This document shows positions 29,114-39,598 of a stretch of 55,003 nt of DNA, piece after piece. Source of the DNA: Sulfuritalea sp. (GTDB lineage: Bacteria > Pseudomonadota > Gammaproteobacteria > Burkholderiales > Rhodocyclaceae); NCBI GenBank assembly GCA_016712985.1, contig JADJQA010000035.1, positions 1-55,003 of the forward strand, read 5' to 3'. Under the pieces are notes generated by a model, which had not been told where the DNA came from, did no database searches, and saw only the letters and a list, made by a program, of their open reading frames with translations. The translations under genes were made by a program, and so were the position numbers. Numbering within the stretch: the stretch's first letter is position 1; every line of letters begins with the position of its first letter.

Positions 29114-30322
29114 GTGGCCAATCTGCTCTACCTCGTGCACCGCCTGCCCTACCCGCCCAACAAGGGCGACAAGGTGCGCTCGTTTAACCTGCTCAAGCAT
29201 CTGGCGAGCAAGCACCGCGTTTACCTTGGCACCTTCATCGACGATCCCGACGATGAAGTCCACCTCGACGCCGTTCGCGGCTATTGCGCCGACATGCATG
29301 TGGCGCGCCTGTCGCCGCGCGCAGCCAAGCTGCGCAGTCTCACCGGCCTGCTGAGCGGGGAGGCCCTGTCGCTTCCCTACTATCGCAATGCCGGCTTGCG
29401 TGACTGGGTGGCCAGCACCTGCGCCAGCAAGCAGATCGACCATGCCGTGATTTTTTCCTCGGTGATGGCCGACTACGTTCCCGACATGAGCCGGCTGTCG
29501 ACGCTGGTGGATTTTGTCGACCTCGACTCCGCCAAGTGGACCCAGTATGCCGGCACCCACCGCTGGCCGCTTTCATGGCTGTATCGCCGCGAAGGCGAGC
29601 GCCTGCTGGCGTGGGAACGTGCCGTGGCGGCGAAGGCCACGCATTCCTTCTTCGTGACCGAAGCCGAGGCCGATCTGTTCCGTCGCGCCGCACCCGAGTG
29701 CGCGGCTCGCGTTGATGCCATCAGCAACGGGGTCGATGCGGAGTTCTTCTCGCCGGATCATGTCCTCGCGTCTCCGTACGGCGATACCGAGGTCCCGGTG
29801 GTATTCACCGGCGCCATGGACTACTGGCCGAACATCGACGGGGCGGTGTGGTTTGCCGGCGATGTGATGCCGCGGCTGAAGCAGTTGTACCCGGAAGCCC
29901 GCTTCTACGTTGTCGGTCGCAGCCCCGACGCCACCGTGCAGGCCCTGGCGAACGACGGCTCGACCGTCGTCACCGGAACCGTGCCGGATGTGCGGCCCTA
30001 CCTCAAGCATGCGGCGGTAGTCGTTGCCCCGCTGCGCATCGCTCGCGGCATCCAGAACAAGGTGCTCGAAGCCATGGCCATGGCCCGCCCGGTCGTGGCT
30101 TCGGCCGCTTGTGCCGGCGCGATCGATGCGGCACAGGGCAGCGAGTTTCTCGCCGCCGCCGATGTTGACGAATTCGTCGCCCGGATCGGCGGTCTCCTCG
30201 CCGATCGCACGAGTGCCGAACGCATCGGGCACGCCGCACGGCAGCGCGTGCTGGCCAGCTACAGTTGGGAAGCCCACCTGGCTCGTATCGACGCCTATCT
30301 TGAGCCGAGCGTGGCCTCATGA
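29114..30322 (+). CDS. XrtA-system glycosyltransferase (TIGR03087-like)
   Basis: The 402-residue GT4-type glycosyltransferase has the N-terminal Y-L-V-H-R-L-P-Y-P-P-N-K-G-D-K-V-R acceptor loop and a C-terminal donor domain with V-F-T-G-A-M-D-Y-W-P-N-I-D, a hallmark of the TIGR03087 group. A nucleotide-sugar clamp follows near residues 300-335 (P-L-R-I-A-R-G-I-Q-N-K-V-L-E-A-M-A-M). It would add one sugar to the lipid-linked repeat on the cytoplasmic face. It starts with GTG at 29114 and its stop overlaps the exosortase start (ATGA). No anomalies are visible. Confidence 0.92.
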   Translation: MANLLYLVHRLPYPPNKGDKVRSFNLLKHLASKHRVYLGTFIDDPDDEVHLDAVRGYCADMHVARLSPRAAKLRSLTGLLSGEALSLPYYRNAGLRDWVASTCASKQIDHAVIFSSVMADYVPDMSRLSTLVDFVDLDSAKWTQYAGTHRWPLSWLYRREGERLLAWERAVAAKATHSFFVTEAEADLFRRAAPECAARVDAISNGVDAEFFSPDHVLASPYGDTEVPVVFTGAMDYWPNIDGAVWFAGDVMPRLKQLYPEARFYVVGRSPDATVQALANDGSTVVTGTVPDVRPYLKHAAVVVAPLRIARGIQNKVLEAMAMARPVVASAACAGAIDAAQGSEFLAAADVDEFVARIGGLLADRTSAERIGHAARQRVLASYSWEAHLARIDAYLEPSVAS

Positions 30323-33300
30323 GCGCCGTGCCATCAGCGCCGACTCCTGGCTGGAAGCCCGCTTTGGCGGCGCTGGCGGTGGCGCTGCTGGTGCTGCTCG
30401 GCCTCTACCACGAGACTGTGTTGGCCATGGTGCGTATCTGGGCGCGCTCCGATACCTTCGCCCACGCCTTTCTGGTGCCGCCGATCACGCTCTGGCTGAT
30501 CTGGGAAAAGCGCCACTTGCTTGCCCGGCAGTCGCCGCGGCCCGCCCTGTGGCTGGCCCTGCCGCTCGCCGGCCTGTGCTTCGGCTGGTTGCTGGGCGAG
30601 ATGGCGGCAGTCAATGCGCTGACCCAGCTCGCATTCACCTGCATGCTGATTCTCGCCGTGCCGCTGGTAATCGGCCTGCCGGCGGCGCGGCTGATTACTT
30701 TTCCGCTGGGCTTTCTGCTCTTTGCCGTTCCGATCGGCGAGTTCGTCATGCCCACCTTGATGGACTGGACCGCCGAGGTCACCGTCATTGCCTTGCGTGC
30801 TTCGGGCATCCCCGTGTATCAGGAAGGCTTGCACTTCGTCATCCCCTCCGGCCGCTGGTCGGTGGTCGAAGCGTGCAGCGGGGTGCGCTATCTGCTCGCC
30901 TCGCTGACCGTCGGCACGCTGTTCGCCTACCTCAACTACCGGTCCCCGAAACGGCGCCTGATTTTTGTCGGTGTTTCGATTCTGGTCCCCGTCGTCGCCA
31001 ACTGGGTTCGTGCCTACATCATCGTCATGCTTGGGCATCTCTCCGGCGGCAAACTGGCTGCCGGCGTCGATCACCTGATCTACGGCTGGGTGTTCTTCGG
31101 CGTGGTCATCATGATCATGTTCGCCATTGGCATGAGGTGGCGCGAAGACGTTGTCGATGTCGAGGATGGCAGCTCCTCCCCCGCGGGCCCCGACATTCCT
31201 GCCGGTGGCACGGGCCATCTGGCTCTGGCATGCATGGTTTTCGTCGTCGTCGTCGCTGCGCCGCATGCCGTGCTCCGAGCGCTTGAAGCCGGTGGACCAC
31301 TGCCGCCGCCCAGGCTCGATCCGCAGTTGCTTGCAATTGGCGGCTGGCAGGTGGCCGACGAACGCTCCGTTCAGTGGAAGCCGGCGTTCAACAACCCCTC
31401 CGCTGAAATGAACGTCATGCTTGCCGACGGCAATCGCCGTGTTGGTGTGTATTTCGCCTTCTACCGCCAGCAGAATTACGAACGCAAGCTGATCAGTTCC
31501 GAGAACGCGCTGGTCAGGACCTCGGACAAGGACTGGGTGCGGGGCAAGCGCGACTACCCGCGCGACCTGCTCCAGCGCATCAACGACATCCAGCAGCATC
31601 GCGGGCCAGACGAAGCCGGTCTGCACCTTGAGCCTGGTGTGGCGCTTGGCCACCGCCGACTGTCGATCATCGATCTCGCCACCGGTCAGCAGCCGCTCTT
31701 CAACGAAGACGGTTCGGTGGCCGTGGTGTTCAACGGCGAGATCTACAACTTTCAGGAACTGGTGCCCGAGCTGCAGGCGCTCGGCCATGTCTTCAAGACG
31801 CGCAGCGATACCGAAGTCATCGTCCATGCCTGGGAGGCCTGGGGCGAGGCCTGCGTCCAGCGTTTTCGCGGCATGTTCGCCTTTGCCTTGTATGACCGCG
31901 GACGGCAGACGCTGTTCCTCGCCCGTGACCGCATGGGCGTCAAGCCCCTGCACTATGCGGTGCTCGCCGACGGCAGTTTCATCTTCGGCTCCGAGCTGAA
32001 GGTCGTAACCACCCATCCGGGCTTTCAGCGCGCGATCGATCCGCTGGCCGTCGAGGATTTTTTTGCGCTTGGCTATGTCGCCGAGCCGCGCTGCATTTAT
32101 CGCGACGCCCTCAAGCTGCTGCCGGCACACACGCTTACATTGAAGCGCGGCCAGCCGCTTCCGCAGCAACGCCCCTACTGGGATGTCCGCTTCAGCGGCG
32201 ACAGCCGCTTGACCAGCGCTGAAGCCATCGCCGAACTCCGACCGCGCATCGAAGAAGCCGTCAAGCTGCGCATGATCGCCGACGTCCCGCTCGGGGCCTT
32301 CCTTTCCGGCGGCGTCGATTCCAGCGCCGTGGTTGCCACCATGGCCGGTCTCTCGGGCGCGCCGGTGCAAACTTGTGCCATCGGCTTCGACGACCCTGCC
32401 TTCAACGAATCGGAATATGCCGCTCGCGTCGCCGAGCGCTATGGCACCGCGCACCATCTCGAGATCGTGCGCGGCGAAAGCTTCGGCCTGATCGATACCC
32501 TCGCCTGGCTTTACGACGAGCCCTACGCCGACAGCTCGGCGCTGCCCACGTATCGCGTCTGTCAGCTCGCCCGCCGCCACGTCACTGTGGCGCTTTCGGG
32601 CGACGGCGGCGACGAGAGCTTTGGCGGCTACCGTCGCTACCGTCTGCATCTTGCGGAGGAGGGCGCCCGCCAGAAGATGTCATTGGCAATACGTCGGCCG
32701 CTGTTCGGCCTGCTCGGCCGTCTGTATCCCAAAGGCCGACTGGGCGCCCCGCCATTTCCGCGCCAAGACCACCTTGCAGGCGCTGGCGCTGGACAGCGTC
32801 GGCGCCTACTTTCACAGCATGTCGATCCTGCGCGACGACGAGCGTCAGCGCCTCTACTCGCCGGGTTTGCGGCAGGCCCTGGCAGGCTATACGGCGCTCG
32901 ACGTATTTCGTCGTCACGCCGGGAATGCACGCACCGACGAGCCGCTCGGCCTGATTCAATATCTGGACTACAAGACCTGGCTGACCGGCGACATCAACAC
33001 CAAGGTGGACCGCGCCAGCATGGCCCACGCGCTGGAAGTGCGCGAACCGCTGATGGACCACAAATTGGTGGAGTGGCTTGCGACGCTGCCGCCCGATCTG
33101 AAGATCCGTGATGGCGAAGGCAAATGGCTGTTCAAGAAAGCCTTCGAACCCGCGCTGCCAAAGGATCTGCTGTATCGCCCGAAGATGGGCTTTTCGGTGC
33201 CGCTGGCCACGTGGCTGCGCGGTCCGCTGGCGCAGCGCCTGCGCGACGCCGCGCTCGGTCCGCGCCTGCTCGACACAGGCTATTTCGATCCGGCGACCCT

Positions 33301-33457
33301 CAAGAGCATGGTCGAGCAACACCAAGGCGGTCAGCGCGATTTTTCCGCGCCGCTGTGGAGCGTGCTGATGTTCGATGCGTTCTTGCGCACGAGCGAGTCA
33401 ACCGCGCAAGGGACTAAGGCCTTCCTGCCGTCAGCGTCTTGCTTTTCGGTTTGGTGA
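30319..33457 (+). CDS. xrtA: Exosortase A fused to truncated EpsI and an N-terminally truncated amidotransferase
   Basis: Residues 1-275 are a multi-helix exosortase with Cys 186 in V-E-A-C-S-G-V-R-Y, Arg 231 in N-W-V-R-A-Y and His 252 in D-H-L-I-Y-G-W, so the transpeptidase triad is complete. An EpsI-type domain follows (about 290-405) but breaks off in mid-domain after D-K-D-W-V. The same frame then runs straight into an asparagine-synthase-like amidotransferase from R-G-K-R-D onward. Compared with the intact paralogue at 48667, that part lacks M-C-G-I-T-G-I-F and so the Cys nucleophile of the glutaminase site. It is frameshifted again in the AAA at 32731-32733; dropping one A restores it to 33457. 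Exosortase function looks intact; amidotransferase function is doubtful. Confidence 0.85.
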
Positions 33458-33500
33458 AGCATTGATCCTGTTTACCGCGGGGAAGCACCAGGAAATGGAC

Positions 33501-35537
33501 CTATTGACTGACAGGGGGTCGCCCCATCCCTGGGGGTGGTTCGAACTCCGGGGGATAGGTTGGTGGCATCGAGGGCGGTGCTTGCGCCGGTACGCCTGGC
33601 ACAGGCCCTTGGGCGGGAGGGGAGCCCGGCTGGCTGCCGCCGGCGCTGCCTGCCCCGAAACTCACCGTAGGCAAAGGTGTCGCCACGAAGCTGCCAACCC
33701 CGCCTTGTGCTTGTGGCACTGCCACGGGCGCGCTGCCGCTGCTGCGCGTGCCGGGGGGGGCGGGTGCTCCTGGCATCGTTGGCACGAAGGGCACGCCCGG
33801 CATCGATCCGGAACTACCTTGCCGGCCGGCTTCGGGGCCGGCGCTGAATTCTGTCAGGTCGTCGCTCGGACGTTCCATGTTCCTCAGGATGCGCGGCGTG
33901 ATCGACAGCAGGATTTCCGTTCTTTCGGCTTCCGTCCTCTGGTTGGAGAACAGGCGTCCCAGCACGGGGATGTCTCCCAGGCCCGGCAGACGGCTGGACG
34001 TCTCTCTCTCCCTTCTTTGCAGCAAGCCCGCCAGTACCTGGGTTTCGCCATCGCGCAGCGTCAGCGTGGTTGAGGCATTGCGCGTGCCAAGCTGGTAGAC
34101 AATCGTACCCTGCGAGGTCGTGATTTCTTTCGTGACCGCACTGACCTCCAGCCCGGTCTTGATGACCACATGCTCCATCTGGATCGAGGGCTGGACTTCG
34201 AGCTTGATGCCGATATCAAGGTAGCTGACATTTTCCGAGGTCACGGCGGCCGTCGTGCTGACGACGGTAGTGACCACCGGAAGCCGTTCGCCGATGTGGA
34301 TCTGGGCTTTGTCGTGATTGCGGACGCGAATGCGCGGATTGGCCAGCAGGTTGACTTCGCCGAGCTCACGCTTCAGGTTGAGCGTCACAGCCTTGCCCAG
34401 GCCGGTGACATTTATGGCGCCGCTATTGACGTTGCGCAGGGCCTCCAGCGTGATGGGGATGGGGGCGATGCCGAACACCACCTGTTCGGGAAACTGGACG
34501 CCGAGATTATTCAAAGTGGCGTGATCGACTTCGAGGATCTCGACCTCGAGCATGACTTCCGGTTCGGGTTGGTCGTGCGTACCCACCAGCTTGACCGCCA
34601 TGGCGATCACTTCCGGCGTATCGCGAATCACGATCACGTTGCGCTTTTCGTCGAGATAGAAATCCTTGACCTTCAGCACCGACTTCAGCATGTTGCCGAT
34701 CTGTTTGCCATCGGCGTTGGCAAGGAAGAAGCTGCGCACGATCAGGTCCTGGTATTCCCGCGCCTTCTGCGGCTGGGCGGGGTAGATCAACAGCGTATTG
34801 GCGTTGACCACGCGCCGCGCCAGGCCGTTTGCGGCGGTGATCTGCTCCAGCGCGTCGCTGAGCGGAACCTGGCGCAGGAAGACCGTGACCTTGCTGTCCT
34901 GGCGCAGGTCGCGATCGAAAATGATGTTGATGCCGGTTGCCCGCGACAGGGCATCGAAGACCGCGCGCAACGGCGCATCGCGGAACTCCAGCGTGACGGT
35001 TTTCTGGTAGGCGACATCTAGCACCGGCAAGCCGTTGCCGCGGCCGGCCTTTTCGTCCAGGCGGCGCAACAGCGCACGGGCCTCAGCGTGATTCGGGGCT
35101 TCATCCAGCAGCCGCTTGAGTTTCTGCCGGGCTTCGATGTCGCGCCCTTGCTGCTGGGCGCGCAATGCTTCGGCAAACAGACGGCTCAGCTTTTCCTGCT
35201 GTTCGATAGCGCGCAGACCGGCTTCGGCAATCTCGTTGCGGGGATCCAGAACCAGAACCTTGCGGTAGAGGTCGCGCGCTTCGGCGGGCCGTTGCTCGCG
35301 TGTTGCACTGGCCTGGTCGAGCAGAACCTGGATCCGGTATTGGCCGGAGCGAGCCAGGGCCGCGCGATACTGGAGGTTGGCCGGATCCTCGAGCGTGGCC
35401 TGCCGGTAGCTCTCGTATGCGGCCTCCCACTGGCGGGAGCCGAACTGCGCCTCGCCGCGCTGGAAGGCTTCCTGTCCGGCGCAGCCCGCCAGGAGCAAGG
35501 CCAGGGTCATGGCACGGAACAACACCGACAACTTCAC
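33501..35537 (-). CDS. gspD: GspD-like secretin lipoprotein
   Basis: After a lipobox (L-L-A-G-C near residue 19) comes a TPR-like region (about 25-165), an N0/STN-type domain (about 175-250, V-T-L-E-F-R-D-A-P-L-R), N1-like sequence and the secretin channel domain (about 330-565, with N-L-G-V-Q-F near its start and P-G-L-G-D-I-P-V-L-G-R-L-F-S near its end). The last 110 residues are a Pro/Gly/Ala-rich tail. Secretins form the outer-membrane gate of type II secretion and pilus machines. The TPR front and proline-rich tail differ from classical GspD and resemble MshL/PilQ-like proteins. It overlaps the start of nothing upstream but shares an ATGA junction with the GspC-like gene. Confidence 0.9.
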   Translation of the reverse strand: MKLSVLFRAMTLALLLAGCAGQEAFQRGEAQFGSRQWEAAYESYRQATLEDPANLQYRAALARSGQYRIQVLLDQASATREQRPAEARDLYRKVLVLDPRNEIAEAGLRAIEQQEKLSRLFAEALRAQQQGRDIEARQKLKRLLDEAPNHAEARALLRRLDEKAGRGNGLPVLDVAYQKTVTLEFRDAPLRAVFDALSRATGINIIFDRDLRQDSKVTVFLRQVPLSDALEQITAANGLARRVVNANTLLIYPAQPQKAREYQDLIVRSFFLANADGKQIGNMLKSVLKVKDFYLDEKRNVIVIRDTPEVIAMAVKLVGTHDQPEPEVMLEVEILEVDHATLNNLGVQFPEQVVFGIAPIPITLEALRNVNSGAINVTGLGKAVTLNLKRELGEVNLLANPRIRVRNHDKAQIHIGERLPVVTTVVSTTAAVTSENVSYLDIGIKLEVQPSIQMEHVVIKTGLEVSAVTKEITTSQGTIVYQLGTRNASTTLTLRDGETQVLAGLLQRRERETSSRLPGLGDIPVLGRLFSNQRTEAERTEILLSITPRILRNMERPSDDLTEFSAGPEAGRQGSSGSMPGVPFVPTMPGAPAPPGTRSSGSAPVAVPQAQGGVGSFVATPLPTVSFGAGSAGGSQPGSPPAQGPVPGVPAQAPPSMPPTYPPEFEPPPGMGRPPVSQ

Positions 35538-36022
35538 CGGCGGTCTCCCGTGGCGAGAGTCTGCCGCTGTTGCAGGGCTTCGTAATTGAACACCAGGCGG
35601 CCTGGTTCAACGGTTTCCAGCAGCCAGCCGCCAGCCAGCCGGCTGCCCGGCGTTGCCACCAGCGTACTCCCGCTCCAGCTCAGGAAGACCTGGGTTCCAC
35701 TGGCGTCGCTGATGCCGCCGAGATAAACGAAGGGCAGTGGCGGCGCCATGGGAGCGGGAGCACGCGGCAAGGGCGGCGGCGCGGGCGGCTGGGGCAACTG
35801 AAACAAGTCGCGCACGGGCTCCGTCACTTTCGCGCGCTCCGGCAGGCTCATCAGCTTTCCGGTTTCCGGGGTCATGCCGGCAACGGGCGCCTCGATTCCG
35901 CTGCGCCGGGGCGGCGCGGAGCGCGAAACCGGTTCGTCGGCATCGCGTACTTGCCATATGGCCCACAGCGTGAACAGCCCGGCCGCCAGCAGCAGCAGGC
36001 GCCGTCTCAGGTCGGTGGACAT
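35534..36022 (-). CDS. Small GspC/PilP-like inner-membrane protein
   Basis: The 162-residue protein has a single N-terminal helix (about 8-25), a proline-rich linker (L-P-Q-P-P-A-P-P-P-L-P) and a C-terminal beta domain (about 95-160: F-V-Y-L-G-G-I-S-D-A-S-G-T-Q-V-F-L, then G-W-L-L-E-T-V-E-P-G-R-L). This layout is that of GspC HR or PilP domains that connect the inner-membrane platform to the secretin. Sequence identity is too low for me to name the family. It sits between the PilO-like and secretin genes with overlapping starts and stops on both sides, which fits the connector role. Confidence 0.65.
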   Translation of the reverse strand: MSTDLRRRLLLLAAGLFTLWAIWQVRDADEPVSRSAPPRRSGIEAPVAGMTPETGKLMSLPERAKVTEPVRDLFQLPQPPAPPPLPRAPAPMAPPLPFVYLGGISDASGTQVFLSWSGSTLVATPGSRLAGGWLLETVEPGRLVFNYEALQQRQTLATGDRR

Positions 36023-36567
36023 CACTCGGTGCTTCCGAAGTACATCACGATATGCAGTGTGGCAAGAATGGATTTTCCACCGGCATTGTAGCCGCCTGAG
36101 GGGGGGCGGCGAAGTTCCAGTGATTCGAGGGCCAACAGAGGGTCCGCGGCCAGCAGGTCGCGCAGAAAGAAGCGCAGCTCGTAGTAGGCCGCGTCGGTTT
36201 CGAGGCGGATGTCGTAGCGGCCGATTCCGTCGACCGCCGCGTCGGCTGCATGAAGCTGGTAGCCCGCCTTGACTATCCTGATGCCGTACCCGTCGGCGAT
36301 CTGGTGCAACCGCTCAAGGCGAGCCGAAAGCCTGTCGTGGCGCTTCATCTGCTCCTGGATGGCCTCGATTCGCTCCCTGGCTTGCATGCGGCCGCTGCCC
36401 GCCCCTGTGCTGCGGACTTCGGCGCGCAAGCGCCCGAGGTCCTGTTGCAGATTCTTGCGCGTCTCCTCATGACGGACGCTCAGCCACCCGCCGACGGCGA
36501 CCGGGAGGGCCACGCCGATCAGCAGCAGGGCGCCGATGACGCTTCCGCGATATCTGCCATGCATCAT
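36022..36567 (-). CDS. PilO/GspM-like inner-membrane protein
   Basis: The 181-residue protein has one N-terminal helix (about 10-28), a coiled-coil stretch (about 32-90, R-L-R-A-E-V-R and E-R-I-E-A-I-Q-E-Q-M-K-R) and a ferredoxin-like C-terminal domain. This is the shape of PilO/GspM proteins, which pair with PilN/GspL on the inner-membrane platform. No conserved catalytic residues are expected. The start at 36567 overlaps the PilN/GspL-like stop by four bases, consistent with heterodimer partners made together. Confidence 0.7.
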   Translation of the reverse strand: MMHGRYRGSVIGALLLIGVALPVAVGGWLSVRHEETRKNLQQDLGRLRAEVRSTGAGSGRMQARERIEAIQEQMKRHDRLSARLERLHQIADGYGIRIVKAGYQLHAADAAVDGIGRYDIRLETDAAYYELRFFLRDLLAADPLLALESLELRRPPSGGYNAGGKSILATLHIVMYFGSTE

Positions 36568-37910
36568 TCCGTCTCTCTCCATGTCGCCGTTGCGACGAAG
36601 CGAATGCCGGGTTCCCGCGCCGCGGTTTCCGAGACCAGGAAGGCCTGATGCAAGGCCTTGCTCCCATTCACGCGATCGATGAACTCGGTGATGTCGCCAA
36701 ATGCCGGCGCCGTGGCGGTGATCTCGACCTTGCGCCCGACCGGATCCGGACGCAGGGATTCGACAACGATCTTGTCGCCTCTGACGGATTCGAGCTCGGC
36801 CAGCAGCCCTTCCCAGGGAATCGACAGGCTGGCGACCATGTTGCGCACGCCCTGCACGCGGGCGGCCATCTCCTTCGAGAGGGAAGGTTCGGCCGCCGGG
36901 CGCAGGCGCTTGAGAAGACGTCCGCGTTCGTCCTCGAGCTGTGCCCGTTCGGTCTCCATGGATTGGTAGGTCCAGGCAAGCGCACCCAGCTCGATGCCGA
37001 TCAGCATGGCCGCGCCGGCCAACAGCAGGTGCCGGGTGCGCGTGGCGCGACCTGGAGCGTGGGCAAAATCCAGATGCGGCGCGGCATGGCTGGCCGCCTG
37101 ATCCGCTGCTGCGACATGCGCCGTCCAGCCCTCTGCCTCCATCCGCCGTCCCAGTTCGCGGGGCCAGGGACCGCATGTCCCCGACTCGATGATGACGAGA
37201 TCGCGGCAGCCATCCCCGAGGCGCGTGGCCGTGCGCTGCAGCAGGTTGCAGACGCTCTCGGCCATGGCCGAGTCAGCCGTCGCAGCCAATTCCTGACAGC
37301 GCCAATGCCGCCAGGCGCCTTCACCAAGCCGCAGGACAGTCGCATGGCGCGGTTCGGCAACGACAACCCAGGTATCGGCGGGCCCCAGCCGAGCGCACCG
37401 CACGGCATGGATAGATTCAGGCAGCGCGGACGACAGGGTGCCGCCCCAATCGGCAACCGCTTCGCGCAAACCGGCGAGCAGCGCTTCCGGCCAGGCCATG
37501 GCGAGCAGAAGTCCGTCGTGCTGCATGGCCCGGCGCCAGACCCAACCCTGCATCTGGTTGCCAAAAATCTGACGGTAGCGGTACGCGACCAGGACATCGA
37601 TCTCCGCATCGCTCAAGCGCGCCGCGGGCAGGGCCAGCACCATCGGACGCAGCCATTGGTCCGACAACACGATCTTGACGCGCCCCGGTGCAACGGCTGC
37701 CGTGGCAAGCGTCTCGCGGAATGCCGCAACGACCGCGGGCGACGGCTCGCCGGACACAGCGACAGGGGTTGTTGCCACCACGCCTTGCCACGTCCTGCCG
37801 CGGTGTTCCAGCAGGATTCCGGCTGGGCCGACGCGGGCGACCAGTGGCTGGCTGAACCAGCCTCGAACCCGGCGTCCGAACATCCCCGGATGCATCCGAG
37901 CGTCATTCAT
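36564..37910 (-). CDS. PilN/GspL-like platform protein with PilM-like N-terminus
   Basis: About 448 residues: the first about 300 resemble an actin-like PilM/GspL cytoplasmic domain (G-P-A-G-I-L-L-E-H-R, then L-V-I-I-E-S-G-T-C-G-P). They are followed by one membrane helix (about 308-328), a short coiled coil and a PilN-like periplasmic ferredoxin fold (V-E-I-T-A-T-A-P-A-F-G-D-I-T-E-F). So PilM and PilN functions appear joined, as in GspL. It would link the ATPase to the periplasmic PilO-like partner. The ATG 37910 overlaps the end of the gspE-like gene by eight bases; 37943 is a possible longer start. Confidence 0.7.
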   Translation of the reverse strand: MNDARMHPGMFGRRVRGWFSQPLVARVGPAGILLEHRGRTWQGVVATTPVAVSGEPSPAVVAAFRETLATAAVAPGRVKIVLSDQWLRPMVLALPAARLSDAEIDVLVAYRYRQIFGNQMQGWVWRRAMQHDGLLLAMAWPEALLAGLREAVADWGGTLSSALPESIHAVRCARLGPADTWVVVAEPRHATVLRLGEGAWRHWRCQELAATADSAMAESVCNLLQRTATRLGDGCRDLVIIESGTCGPWPRELGRRMEAEGWTAHVAAADQAASHAAPHLDFAHAPGRATRTRHLLLAGAAMLIGIELGALAWTYQSMETERAQLEDERGRLLKRLRPAAEPSLSKEMAARVQGVRNMVASLSIPWEGLLAELESVRGDKIVVESLRPDPVGRKVEITATAPAFGDITEFIDRVNGSKALHQAFLVSETAAREPGIRFVATATWRETE

Positions 37911-39596
37911 TGGCGTCGGCAGCCGGCTGGCCCGCGCGGGCAAAGGTGACGCGGTCGATTTCTTCCAGCGTGGTCAAGCCGCTACGGACCAGTTCTTCGG
38001 CGGATTCCCGCAGCAGGCGCGTACCGCGCCGTCGGGCCGCCTCCTTGATGGTTCTGATCGGGCTGCGCGTCGCGATCATTTCTCGCAGTTGATCGTCGAG
38101 CAGCAGGCACTCGCCAATCGCGCGGCGCCCCTTGTAACCGGTGCCCCGGCACAGTGCGCAGCCGTGCCCGCGCCGCCGGGTGCCCAGCCCCTGGTCGACG
38201 GGGGCGACCTCCTCGGAGCAGTGCGGGCAATTGATTCGCAGCAGCCTCTGCGCCACGATGCCATTGAGGGCCGAGACCAGACTGTAGGGATCGACCTGCA
38301 TGTGCTCGAAGCGGCCCAGCACGTCGAAGACATTGTTGGCATGCACCGTGGAAAACACCAGATGTCCGGTCAGCGCCGCCTGTACGGCGATCTGGGCGGT
38401 CTCCGCATCGCGGATTTCGCCGACCATGATCTTGTCCGGATCGTGGCGCAGGATCGAGCGCAGGCCACGGGCAAACGTCAGGCCTTTGCGTTCATTCACC
38501 GGAATCTGCAGCACACCGGCCAGGTGGTATTCCACCGGATCCTCGATGGTGATGATCTTGTCGTGGCCGTCGTTGATCTCCGACAGCGCGGCATACAGCG
38601 AGGTGGTCTTGCCGCTGCCTGTCGGACCGGTGACCAGCAGCATGCCATGGGGTTCCCTGGCCAGTCGCCGGATGATCGCCAGCGTCGAGGCGTCGAAACC
38701 CAGGTGATCGAGCGTCAGCCCCGACAACTGATCGCTGAGATTCTCCTTGTCGAGGATGCGGATCACGGCATCCTCGCCGAATACGCTGGGCATGATCGAA
38801 ACGCGGAAATCCACGTCGCGCTCCCTGATCCGGACCTTGAAGCGTCCGTCCTGCGGGATGCGCCGTTCGGTAATGTCCAGCTCGGCCATCACCTTGATGC
38901 GGGAAAGCACCTTCTCGGTAAACTCGATTCCTTCGGTCCGCCCCACTTCGCCAAGCACGCCGTCGATGCGGTATTTCACGATCAGCCCCGATGCCCCTGA
39001 TTCGAGGTGGATGTCGGAGGCGCCCAGCCCCAGTGCGTCATACAGCGTGGAATTGAACAGGCGCACCACGGGACTCGACGTCTCGTCCAGGCGAGCGAAG
39101 GAAATCTCTTCAATTGCAGCGCCGTGACGGCCGCCGCGACCCGCTTCCGCGCTGCCGGACAAGGCATTTGGCAGGGCGCTGGCTTCGCTCTCGAGGTCGT
39201 TCCAGATGCGCGCTGAGTTCGGATTCGAGGACCAGTACCCAAGCCAGGCCCGGACCGAAACTCGCATCCGCCCACAACTGAAGATCCTCGTCGAGCGGAT
39301 CCGTGAATAAGGCCTGAAGCCCCTCGGGAGCGCGCCGGATCAGGATGCGGCGACGCCTGCATTCAGCAACGCCGAGGCTGTCGAAATCGGGGTTGATCGC
39401 CGAGCCGCGTTCCAGTCGCAGCGTCGGGAAGCGATAGTGTCGGCCGAGTTCGCGCAACAAGTCCTCGGGGTTCAATCCAGTCGCGTCGGCGAGCACCGCA
39501 TCCAGCGGCCGCTTGGCGGCGCGCGCCTGCGCCCTGGCTTGGGCGAGCCGCTCGGGCAGAAGTTTGTCGGCGATGGCCGAGGGGCTGGATCGACAC
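37903..39596 (-). CDS. gspE: GspE/PulE-like secretion ATPase, two frameshifts
   Basis: The C-terminal two-thirds is a clear type II secretion ATPase: R-V-S-I-M-P-S-V-F-G-E-D-A-V-I-R, Walker A G-P-T-G-S-G-K-T-T-S, the Asp box I-T-I-E-D-P-V-E-Y, Walker B region V-G-E-I-R-D-A-E-T and a zinc site C-P-H-C...C-A-L-C. The N-terminal part has the GspE-N1 fold, ending L-A-W-V-L-V-L-E-S-E-L-S. Two indels break it. Removing one C from CCCC just after the GTG start (near 39583) gives S-I-Q-P-S-A-I-A-D-K-L-L-P-E-R-L. Near 39208-39213 a GCGCGC error must be corrected to reach I-W-N-D-L-E-S-E-A. It powers pseudopilus assembly. Confidence 0.85.
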
Positions 39597-39598
39597 GG

